Source of the DNA: JACNKV01 sp964388155
GTDB lineage: Bacteria > Fidelibacterota > Marinisomatia > Marinisomatales > JACNKV01
Assembly: GCA_964388155.1 (NCBI GenBank)
Contig: CAYLYH010000004.1
Span: 1 to 64,000, forward strand
Direction: 5' to 3'
DNA length: 64,000 nucleotides
Numbering within the stretch: the first letter of the stretch is position 1; every line of letters begins with the position of its first letter. The position numbers and the translations under genes were made by a program. A model generated the notes under the pieces. It did not search any database, was not told the origin of the DNA, and was given only the letters and a program-made list of their open reading frames with translations. Shown here in pieces: positions 50,998-59,800 of the stretch.

Positions 50998-52089
50998 TTA
51001 CCTTTCTATTTCAAATATTTGTAGTCCATCCCGTGTTGCTACAAACACGGTCATGTTATCAAAAATACCTGCCGTATATGTATACGCTGCGTCGAGTCGG
51101 CCATATTCAATAAACTCATTTGTATCGGCAAACCACTCATACAGCAATACGCCATCACTGCCACACCCCAATGCCAGCAATCCGTCATGATAATGAATGG
51201 ATTTAACGGAGTATCCTTCAGCGATACGATACGATGAACTTATGTGACCCGAAGAATCTAGCTGAGTAACTTCACATCCTTCATTGTGAGATAAGCCTGC
51301 AAAAATATTGTCTTGATAAATTGCCACTGAGACTACTTCTCCCTCGCCGTCAATGGCGTATGAAGAAAAGGCCGTATCTGCAATCATACCGTCTTCTTGT
51401 TGTTTAAAAACGACTACACCAAGCTGGGAGTTTGCAACCGCTAACAAACCATTACCCACCGATAAATCGTTTGCGGACATATTTAGCGGTTCGGTGGATT
51501 CAAACTCTGCATCCCATAATTCTATTTTTCCGTCATTTTCTATGAATAAATCGAAATAAGTAATTAATCTTGTGGATACAAAGGAAGAGTTGCCATCTTC
51601 GGATCGGTTTAACGTGTAAATCAATAATTCATTTTCTCTTCTCTCGTCGATACAAAAACCTCGAATATAATCTCTGTTTTCTGAGCCGGGATATGGAACT
51701 CTACCCAACGAATCAATATCGGTCAGGTTCACATAATAAAGCGCATCATACAAATCGGCAAAGATAAAATAGTTATACCGTTCAGGGAATTCAATCATCC
51801 CCGTCTGAAACCCAACGCCGGCACCGGCACCAATGTTTTCAAATAATGTCGTGTCTATCATAAACGCATGATTCGTATCAAAATGAAATGTATAGGCTAA
51901 ATAGCCGTTCTCATCTGCAGCAAGTACCAACAGCGAATCCCTAATAGCAATATCCCTGCAATACCCACCGGTTTCTATGGTGGAAATAAGTGTGGATTTT
52001 ACGCCAACCGGCTCAGTGGGAGTTATACAAGATTCCCCAATCAAAACGATGGTGAATAAAATCAAAATATGTTTCATGGTTGTCCTCAT
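50998..52089 (-). CDS. Propeller lipoprotein of unknown function
   Basis: A 363-residue protein whose likely start is the fifth codon (MKHILILFTIVLIG). The lipobox LIGESC puts the cysteine near residue 21, so a lipid-anchored periplasmic or surface protein. The rest is a beta-propeller of repeated strands like LLVLAADENGYLAYTF, LLAVANSQLGVVVFKQ and LLALGCGSDGVLLYEW, recalling LVIVD-type repeats. Function unknown. Its start overlaps the stop of the barrel gene upstream and its stop abuts the next gene, so it is translationally coupled in the polyglutamate operon. Confidence 0.75.
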   Translation of the reverse strand: MRTTMKHILILFTIVLIGESCITPTEPVGVKSTLISTIETGGYCRDIAIRDSLLVLAADENGYLAYTFHFDTNHAFMIDTTLFENIGAGAGVGFQTGMIEFPERYNYFIFADLYDALYYVNLTDIDSLGRVPYPGSENRDYIRGFCIDERRENELLIYTLNRSEDGNSSFVSTRLITYFDLFIENDGKIELWDAEFESTEPLNMSANDLSVGNGLLAVANSQLGVVVFKQQEDGMIADTAFSSYAIDGEGEVVSVAIYQDNIFAGLSHNEGCEVTQLDSSGHISSSYRIAEGYSVKSIHYHDGLLALGCGSDGVLLYEWFADTNEFIEYGRLDAAYTYTAGIFDNMTVFVATRDGLQIFEIER

Positions 52090-53138
52090 TAATAAAACAG
52101 ATCCAGAAATGTATTAGTGCTGATAGTTATCCAAAAGTCTATTTTGGAATAACTTTTTAATTCTTCAACCCATTCATACTCGGAATATGTTTGTCGTTCT
52201 CGGTATTTCCCATTCAATTCAAGAAATATCCTGTCTTGCAGTTTCATTTTTATCCACAAACGATATTGAATCTCTCCTTGTTCACGTCCGGCATGAACCG
52301 GGTCATCAATAATCTCTGATGTATAATGTCGTTGTGTTAATGCCAGAGAATTCCCGACAGAATATATCCATTTTTTTGGTAAATAGGATAAACTCCCCGT
52401 CATAGATTTTTCATTATATGAACGATCAAATGTTGTCGAAATATATCCCGAATTATGTGTGGTATTTTGCCCGTGAGCGATTCCGCCGGATAAAGAGAGC
52501 CGAAAAGGGTTGAGAATCTTTGTCGTCAACCGACCTTCAATACATCGTTTTTCTGTATCAAACTCTGTGAACGATTCATCGAAATATTGATGGACGTGCT
52601 TCACCTTCCCTGTAAACCATGTTTTGTTAAACAACGGAAACGAAACAGACGACCAGCTAGTTTCGTTTGAAAAGGTACATGACCGTGCAGTTAAATCTAT
52701 TCTGTCTCTGTCAATATATGGACGTAAGTAAATATCCGGTTGTAAAGAATACCCGAATTTTAGCCACGAATAATGCCCAAGATGTGTCTCCATTTTCACA
52801 GACCATGAGGAATATGATTTTTCCCGTGAGTGACTATAAACAGCGTGACTTGCATTTAGAACCAACCGAGTTTCATGGTTGCGTATTATTTCCGGGCTGT
52901 ATTCTATTTGCAATTCCGGGCGGATGATTCCGCTGTCAAAGGTTTGCATATCTCCTAAAACACTTTTATTTATTCCTGCGTCATCCATCTCTAAATTTGA
53001 CAGCTTTAGCACATTAGAATCATACCCAAACGTGACAGACGATGTAACATAAATTGGTGTTAATACTCTATTGAGAAATGGCTGCCCGGATAATAACGAC
53101 GCAAAACTAAATAGAAATATGATTGGAATATTTTTCAC
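52089..53138 (-). CDS. Outer-membrane beta-barrel protein in the polyglutamate operon
   Basis: A 349-residue protein with a signal peptide (about residues 1-18, ending LLSGQ). Alternating strands run through the whole length (SSVTFGYDSNVLKL, ETRLVLNASHAVYSHS, IFLELNGKYRERQTYS), and the C-terminus is the aromatic NTFLDLFY, typical of outer-membrane barrels. No named family is recognised. It sits between the unknown envelope gene and the lipoprotein. A porin or export channel role for the polymer is plausible from the context alone. Confidence 0.7.
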   Translation of the reverse strand: MKNIPIIFLFSFASLLSGQPFLNRVLTPIYVTSSVTFGYDSNVLKLSNLEMDDAGINKSVLGDMQTFDSGIIRPELQIEYSPEIIRNHETRLVLNASHAVYSHSREKSYSSWSVKMETHLGHYSWLKFGYSLQPDIYLRPYIDRDRIDLTARSCTFSNETSWSSVSFPLFNKTWFTGKVKHVHQYFDESFTEFDTEKRCIEGRLTTKILNPFRLSLSGGIAHGQNTTHNSGYISTTFDRSYNEKSMTGSLSYLPKKWIYSVGNSLALTQRHYTSEIIDDPVHAGREQGEIQYRLWIKMKLQDRIFLELNGKYRERQTYSEYEWVEELKSYSKIDFWITISTNTFLDLFY

Positions 53139-53153
53139 TAGTGAGATTAAATC

Positions 53154-54050
53154 CTAATGACCTTCGTTCTCACTTCCGAATCCAAGACAGCGGACATACA
53201 CCGTTTTTCCCTCATCCAATAACTCTATAGAATAGGGTGTCTCTTTGTCTCGTGTTTGAATATCGCACGAACGCCATTTTGCGGGAATAATTGTTTTGTC
53301 TTCTTCTACTTCGCTCAATTCAGATCGTTCTGAGGAAAAATAATATGTTCCAATAATGCGATTTCCCTGAAGTATTCTCAATCGATACGTGTCCACCCCA
53401 TTCATCCAATGCTGAAAGGCCAATCTGGAATAAATTTTGATTTGTGAAAACTCTGCCGGATCTACGATAAATGTGTTATCATACACCAAGGGAGAATATC
53501 GCACTCGGGCTTTTCCTATCTTAAGATGATGGATGGTAGAATCTGCCTGTATGTACTCACCGGAATCAGTTGATGTTATAATTTTTTTTTCAATCATTCT
53601 TACGAGAACTGGTTTACTTCTGTCGCGAATTGGACGCATAACAATCACATGGTCTCCGGCAGGGATTTTAACAGAATACCGTCCGGGTTTTGTATATCCA
53701 TGTCCGGGGTGTTGTGAAGAGGTTACGCCTTTAGACCGTGTGGCAGCATGTTCAATAATTTCTGTGGATAAGGTATCCAATGTTATCCGATAACCAAATG
53801 TTTTTTCTTGGTCATCTCTCCGTGGTACGGCTCGTCTTGAAATGATTTCTATTCTCTTTGGACCGGTAATTTTCCATGTTAATGAATTTCCATGCAATTG
53901 AAAATAACTCCGGCGCTTACCATTAATTGTGAGAATTTCCTTTTTATCTTTTTCAACCGGCGGAATCATTTTTCCCTCTATGACACCAACCATGATAAAA
54001 ATGCCAATAAGCGCAAGCCGCATATATTTATAAAATTGATTCAGGTTCAT
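53154..54050 (-). CDS. Envelope protein of unknown function, downstream of pgsW
   Basis: About 298 residues. An N-terminal signal or membrane anchor (MRLALIGIFIMVGVIEG region) is followed by a soluble, beta-rich domain (RRSYFQLHGNSLTWKITGP, GYTKPGRYSVKIPAGDHVIV, VRYSPLVYDNTFIVDPAEF). No family is recognised. The start at 54050 is chosen because GGAG lies four bases upstream; a GTG at 54068 is possible. It overlaps the 3' end of pgsW by about 23 bases, so it is made with the polyglutamate genes and probably acts in the periplasm with them. Confidence 0.7.
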   Translation of the reverse strand: MNLNQFYKYMRLALIGIFIMVGVIEGKMIPPVEKDKKEILTINGKRRSYFQLHGNSLTWKITGPKRIEIISRRAVPRRDDQEKTFGYRITLDTLSTEIIEHAATRSKGVTSSQHPGHGYTKPGRYSVKIPAGDHVIVMRPIRDRSKPVLVRMIEKKIITSTDSGEYIQADSTIHHLKIGKARVRYSPLVYDNTFIVDPAEFSQIKIYSRLAFQHWMNGVDTYRLRILQGNRIIGTYYFSSERSELSEVEEDKTIIPAKWRSCDIQTRDKETPYSIELLDEGKTVYVRCLGFGSENEGH

Positions 54051-55170
54051 AAGTCTCCATCCGTACACGAATTTGTTGATGACTGTAATATCCGGTTCCG
54101 GCTAACAATCCGACAGCCAGTAATAACGTAATAGCCGTAATCCATCGGTTATACATCGGCGTTGAAAACATCGCTCCTTCACCCGGGGTTGGTGTCGGAA
54201 TCGGCGCGATAAGCAACTGATATCTTTCTATCAACTCACGTATATTCAAAATATGTATGACCGAGATATTTTGTTTTGCAAAGGATTTAACAACGCTCTT
54301 CCCGAAAAGTTTATTCAACTCTACCGGCGTGGACACACCGGCGGGAATTAGTTTTGCATTAATCGCAGGACCAACGGCTGCGGCACCTCCGCCAACATTT
54401 ACATAGGCTGAGTAGTTAAATGAAGGAACCGTTTTAGAAAATATTTCCATCCTTTTTTCTATACTTTTTGCAAGATTATCCTCCTGAATTAACGGAAGCT
54501 CGTTTCGGTATATTGCCTCCCATAAAAGCTCCTTCCCTTTTCGGGTCAATCCTTTGCCGACATCCCCACCACCGCCAATTGATGCGGCAACTGATTGGTA
54601 AGTGGAAATCTGTTCATCCCTCAATACTTTTTCCATATCAATCCATGTAAAGTACGGACTGGTCGCACCCCATTGCGATGCCCCGACAGAGCTGATAATT
54701 ACAGGTGTTACATCCATGGCACGACAGGCAGAATACAGCGCAATGTTGGCACCGGGCATAGACCCGGTAACCGTCACTGCAATTGTGTCTCCGGTTTGCA
54801 CTCCGGCTTTCATCAGCAAATCAACCATCATCGCAGCAAAATTTGGATTGAGCGTCGTCAGTTTAGCATCCAAATCCCCTCTGTCTGTCGTAATGTAGCT
54901 AAACTGTGTCCCCACCAGCATTGTCCCGTTCGGATCGTTGGTGTAATCATCCATCGTGATTTTACGCACTCCCAACTGGTGGGAGCGGAGTGTATCCATG
55001 GCAGATTTCATAATCTCTGCGGCATAAACTTTTTCATCGTAACCAACTGCTTTTTCAACGACAATCGACTGGGATGCCCAATAAAATAGTAAAACATTTA
55101 CGGATGCCAGTATGACCAAGAAACGGGTCTTTTGTATAACGGGTCTAAACATGGGGGACTTCCATTCCAA
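54028..55170 (-). CDS. pgsW: Poly-gamma-glutamate system protein PgsW
   Basis: A 380-residue protein with membrane segments at both ends (about residues 14-32 ILASVNVLLFYWASQ and about 345-365 WITAITLLLAVGLLAG) and a large extracytoplasmic middle. Recognisable stretches are DDYTNDPNGTMLVGTQFSYI, GSMPGANIALYSACRAMDV and ASIGGGGDVGKGLTRKGKEL. This matches the PgsW family found beside pgsB and pgsC in organisms without PgsA/CapA. Its biochemical role is not known; it presumably takes the place of CapA in polymer export. It overlaps pgsC by 26 bases. Confidence 0.85.
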   Translation of the reverse strand: MEWKSPMFRPVIQKTRFLVILASVNVLLFYWASQSIVVEKAVGYDEKVYAAEIMKSAMDTLRSHQLGVRKITMDDYTNDPNGTMLVGTQFSYITTDRGDLDAKLTTLNPNFAAMMVDLLMKAGVQTGDTIAVTVTGSMPGANIALYSACRAMDVTPVIISSVGASQWGATSPYFTWIDMEKVLRDEQISTYQSVAASIGGGGDVGKGLTRKGKELLWEAIYRNELPLIQEDNLAKSIEKRMEIFSKTVPSFNYSAYVNVGGGAAAVGPAINAKLIPAGVSTPVELNKLFGKSVVKSFAKQNISVIHILNIRELIERYQLLIAPIPTPTPGEGAMFSTPMYNRWITAITLLLAVGLLAGTGYYSHQQIRVRMETYEPESIL

Positions 55171-55588
55171 AAACCATCAATAAGAGTTGGATGATTGTCG
55201 CAGTAATCAGCACGACAGATATCGTTCTCACTACCCCCTGACGTTCCATCCAGCTGGCAATCAACCCCGGGATGATATTTCCGATGGCGGAAAGATTAAT
55301 CTGATCATCAGGAAAATACATATATTGTTTGGATAAATATCCCAGCAAGAACCCGAGTAATAGACTAAAAACTAATCGTCGTTTTCCGTAAATGAGTAAT
55401 TTCTCCGCCAATAGTTTAACAATGATAAATACTATCAAACTAATGATAAAGGTTCCGACAACTCTTAATGGGTCATGTAAATTAAGCGCAATATATCCGG
55501 GGACAATAAGTCCGCCGGCTGTTACACCCAACGTTTCAGTCAGCACCAAACTAAAGACAATGCCAAATCCGATTGCAATTTCAGTCAT
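55145..55588 (-). CDS. pgsC: Poly-gamma-glutamate biosynthesis protein PgsC/CapC
   Basis: A 147-residue membrane protein, the usual length for PgsC (149 in Bacillus). Four or five membrane segments are visible, beginning GFGIVFSLVLTETLGVTAGG and LIVPGYIALNLHDP, which is the family signature. It forms the membrane part of the glutamate polymerase with PgsB. It overlaps pgsB by eight bases and pgsW by 26. Confidence 0.93.
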   Translation of the reverse strand: MTEIAIGFGIVFSLVLTETLGVTAGGLIVPGYIALNLHDPLRVVGTFIISLIVFIIVKLLAEKLLIYGKRRLVFSLLLGFLLGYLSKQYMYFPDDQINLSAIGNIIPGLIASWMERQGVVRTISVVLITATIIQLLLMVFGMEVPHV

Positions 55589-56729
55589 TTACAGAAATCT
55601 TCCTTAATTCATTTGCGAAATTTTCACCCCACCCTACCATATTTCCAATACAAAAGATGAGATAATTATCAAGTTTAGACAAAGAATTTATGACTTCTTT
55701 TGGTTTTGTTAAATTTTTAAACGTTTTAATTTTAAAATTCTCTGCCGATATCATTGGAATTCTATTCCCTCTGATTAAAAGCAGATCCGGTTGAATTTCG
55801 TCTAATACCAATTTCAACAATAGTTTCGTTCGGGATTCCCGGTCATCTCTGGTATTTAGGAACACACAAATCTGTTGATGGGCAAATCGTTCTTGGATGT
55901 TCTCCCAAATCTTTTTTGTGGAATGTGGATCGTTTGCTGCCATTGCGTTTACGGAATAATTCACACGATTATCAAATTGAAGTTTCCGTATAATTAGCGC
56001 TCCCGGGTCCGGCTTTGCATGGATCATGCCCTCCAGAGCAATATCTTTATCTACACCTGAATATTCACAAACACAAACAGCCAACGCAACATTTTCTTTA
56101 TGCTCGATATAATGAAATCGATTCATATACTCATCAGAAACCTCATTTTCATCGGTAATATTCATGTGTGTATTTCGCTCGTCTGCAACTTTTTTTAAGA
56201 CAGGAGATACATCTTTTTCGGCAGTGAATAATGTCCCATTAAAAGGAATAGTATTCGCCAATGAATTCGCAACATCTTCCATTGTCGGTCCCATTTCCGG
56301 CAGATGATCCGGGCGGACATTTGTGATGACACTAACCGTGGACTGAATCATTTTGTGTTCAGATATCCACTGATATTGCGGCAAAACCGCCATACATTCC
56401 ATGACCATGGCATCCGGAGTTTCTGAGGTAAAATGACGAATGAGTTTTACCTGTTCCCCTATAGAAGCAGATCTGAGTCTATGTATTACTTGATCCTTTC
56501 CATCGGGATTTATGATCCTTGGTGCAGAACCCGTTGTTTTAGCAACCGTTCTAATACCGCCTGCCCGTAATCCTGCGGCAATCAAACGTGTAACGCTGGA
56601 CTTACCTCTGGAACCATTTACATGAATTCGTATCGGGATTAAATTGACTGCAATCCGGTGATCGCGTACTTCTTTAATCCCATATAAGATAAGGATTGTT
56701 ATCAAAAACAGTAATATCGGTACTAACAT
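55581..56729 (-). CDS. pgsB: Poly-gamma-glutamate synthase PgsB/CapB
   Basis: A 382-residue ATP-dependent amide ligase related to Mur ligases and folylpolyglutamate synthase. An N-terminal membrane segment (about residues 2-18) is followed by the P-loop HVNGSRGKSSVTR (36-48). Other conserved segments are MVMECMAVLPQYQWISE, VITNVRPDHLPEMGPT and FLNTRDDRESRTKLL. It joins glutamate units through the gamma-carboxyl. Length is close to the Bacillus protein (393). First gene of the seven-gene minus-strand operon; about 108 bases separate it from the upstream C25-like gene on the same strand, and this spacer has no clear terminator. Confidence 0.95.
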   Translation of the reverse strand: MLVPILLFLITILILYGIKEVRDHRIAVNLIPIRIHVNGSRGKSSVTRLIAAGLRAGGIRTVAKTTGSAPRIINPDGKDQVIHRLRSASIGEQVKLIRHFTSETPDAMVMECMAVLPQYQWISEHKMIQSTVSVITNVRPDHLPEMGPTMEDVANSLANTIPFNGTLFTAEKDVSPVLKKVADERNTHMNITDENEVSDEYMNRFHYIEHKENVALAVCVCEYSGVDKDIALEGMIHAKPDPGALIIRKLQFDNRVNYSVNAMAANDPHSTKKIWENIQERFAHQQICVFLNTRDDRESRTKLLLKLVLDEIQPDLLLIRGNRIPMISAENFKIKTFKNLTKPKEVINSLSKLDNYLIFCIGNMVGWGENFANELRKISVND

Positions 56730-56837
56730 CTTATTGGATTAGACTTGAGAAGAGCATTCAGGATGAATAACATTCGTTCTTATACGATGCCTATGATATT
56801 CTTCCTTAGTTTCAGTTTCCCTGTATCTAATAGCCAA

Positions 56838-59800
56838 TTACTTCAACAGTACTAATTTCTTTGTAATGATGTTGTTGACGGTTTTCAGTTTGTAAAAATA
56901 CATTCCCGATGCAACTGACTGACCGTGTGCGTCTCGGCCGTTCCAAACAACAGAATGATATCCCGGTTCAAGGTCGTCATTTAGAAGGGTTTTTACCAAC
57001 CGTCCTGTGAGGTCATAAATCTGTAGAGACGTTGTGTGCAACGTCTCTACGTTGTTTTTAGAAATCGAAAATGAAATCGTTGTTGTTGGGTTGAATGGAT
57101 TTGGGTAGTTTTGATTAAGGGCAAATTCTATAGGAAGATTCGCAGAAGTGGATTTCTGCAATTCCATTTTTGTAATATCTGCAGTGATACTAATCGCACC
57201 ACTTCCGCTTAGAACATTTTCATTCCCGTTATCGTTGACCAAAACCCAATTCTCTTCATCCATGATGGCGTATTCAATGGTCATTGTTTTTCCGGGATTC
57301 ATAATTTGAATTTCACCCGATTCTTCCGTAAAACGCCAACCTCCGCTAAATCGCACATCAAACGCACCAACCGGTGGTTTCGGAGGAAGACTATAACTCA
57401 GCTGTTCTTTTTTAGGAATATCAACACCAAAATACAATGACGATGATTTCCCGGAAGAAGAAGTGAATGTTAACGTATTCGCCTTATCTAAATGATTTGT
57501 AAAGGTTTGTTGCCTCTGCAAACCGGATTCTTCGGTAGAAATCACAATATCACCTCCAGCATAAGCCCGCACCCAATATCCGACTCCGGGGCTTAGCGTC
57601 TCTGCACTTTCGTATCCACCGGAATAAGCATAAATTGTGTTCGGAATAATCACCTGATCTATATCTTGGATATTCGATACCGCGACAGGGGAATCAATCC
57701 CGGCGATTAAATTCCAATCTTCCAACAAATGTACCGTGACAGAATTGTTTATCCCGCCAACAACTGTTGTGTTAACCTCTTCATTAAAGCGCAGCCAATA
57801 CCCTGCTCCGGTTGTCAGTTCTGACTCTATTTGATACCCGCCATTAAATGAGTATAGGGTGTTCTCAATAGATGCCGGATACACATCCGCAACCGAAGGA
57901 TTTGTTACATCCAATGGCAGACCGACCAAATTCCAGCCCGGTAAGTTTAGGACATCAAGGCTCATTTGATTCATCACATATAGAGAGACAGGAATGTGAA
58001 CAGCAAATTGACTGCTGTTTGTAGATATATTGATGGTGGCTTCGTAACTCCCGCTTTCAAGACCGGTTGAATTAGCCATTACCGAAAATTGCGTGGATTC
58101 ACCATTGGGCAACTCACCGCTCAACTCGCCATTTTCACTCGTGATCGTCAACCAGTCAACCTCAGGTTCGGCAACTTTAAATGCTACCGTAAGATTATTA
58201 TGCACATAGTCTGAGTTATAGGCTACTTGAAGTCCATCCGAACCGTAAGCATTTTGTATCCCGATGGTGGCGATATTTATATCACCGGAAACTTCACGAT
58301 AATTCACTTTTATTTCTCCATCAGCAAACAATATCATTTGAAAGTCGTACGTGCCATTATTATTTCCCGGAAAGTGTATTACATCATTGAACCAAACCAC
58401 AAGCCGTTCAGAATTAGAATGGACATAAACTGAGTTTGTACTTCCGGTATTCTCAGGTTTGAGGTCTGACCAAAAACCAAAAATGGCCGGATTCGGTGAG
58501 TCCGACCCTGGGATTGAATTATTCGTCCAATCTGAATTATCTACACCGAATCCAATCCATCCGTTTGGATTGATAATACATTGAGTGTAATTATCTCCGT
58601 AAAACGGAAACACAAATCCGATGTCAATGGGGTCGCCAGCTGAATCATTTGATGGGAAAGATAATTCGGTTCCCATCCCTTCTATATCCGTCCATGAATA
58701 CCAAACCGTACCATCGATGTCTGAATCTGCCCAATAATATCCAAAATTGTCCGGCCCGCCTCCGGGATTTTCAAACGGAGATTGCAAATCAGCGACATAG
58801 GATTTTGATACCGTATAATACAAAATCGAATTTTCTGCTCCGGCATTTGATATATCCAAATATTCAGTCGAAGAATCATCTAATACCAGTGAAAAGTTCA
58901 CATCATTCAGATTATACGCTAATTCTGGGATTGGCATGAAAACGGGCATTCTAGTTGTAATATAAATTGCCGTTTCATCTTCAAGCTCCATTGCAGACCC
59001 GGGGTATCTATCTGTAAACGTGTACTCCAAACCATCGTCGGCGGTTGCGTTCTCAATCCCGATGGTACAATATCCGCCGTGTGTAGGTGTTCCATAACCC
59101 CCATAGCTGCCCGAAGATGTATTATTAAACGTGTGATATTGAATTTTAATTTCCCCATCCCCATTGGGCGAAACAGGCTGAGGGCACAAAATCATCTGAA
59201 ACGTCTCTGTATGATTGTTATTCTGCGTCTTCATCTGATACCACTCAATAACCAAATAGTCCTCGACAGTATTATAATACGTATAGACATTCCCGCCCTC
59301 CGTGGTTTTGAGATCATCCCAAAAAGCGGCAACCATATTGGTTGGGCCGCCGGCACCCGGAATCGGATAATTTCTGAAAGACTCCATTTCTGAATGCCCA
59401 AATGCTATCCAGCCATTGGTACATACTGTAATTTCGGAGTAGTCCTCACCATAGAACCGGAATGGAGTCGGAAGATCTACATAGGCAATGGAGTTAGAAT
59501 AATTCCCGTTACCATTATCGGACAGCCCAAGGCTTGTTCCTGATCCTCCATTAGATGGTGTAATTTCAATCCAGTCATAAACAGGAGCCAAATTATACCC
59601 TGTATCACCTGAATCGTAAATATAATATCCATAATTATCCGGGCCAAGCGGATCGGTAACTGTAACAGACCCTACAGTAATTTGATATGGAATTGTACGG
59701 TCATAGCCACCTTCACTCTGGACATGAAGATCAACAGAAATAACCGATCCGTTGATAATATCGCTATTCACGTTTACGGTAAAATTATTAAAAGGCTCAA

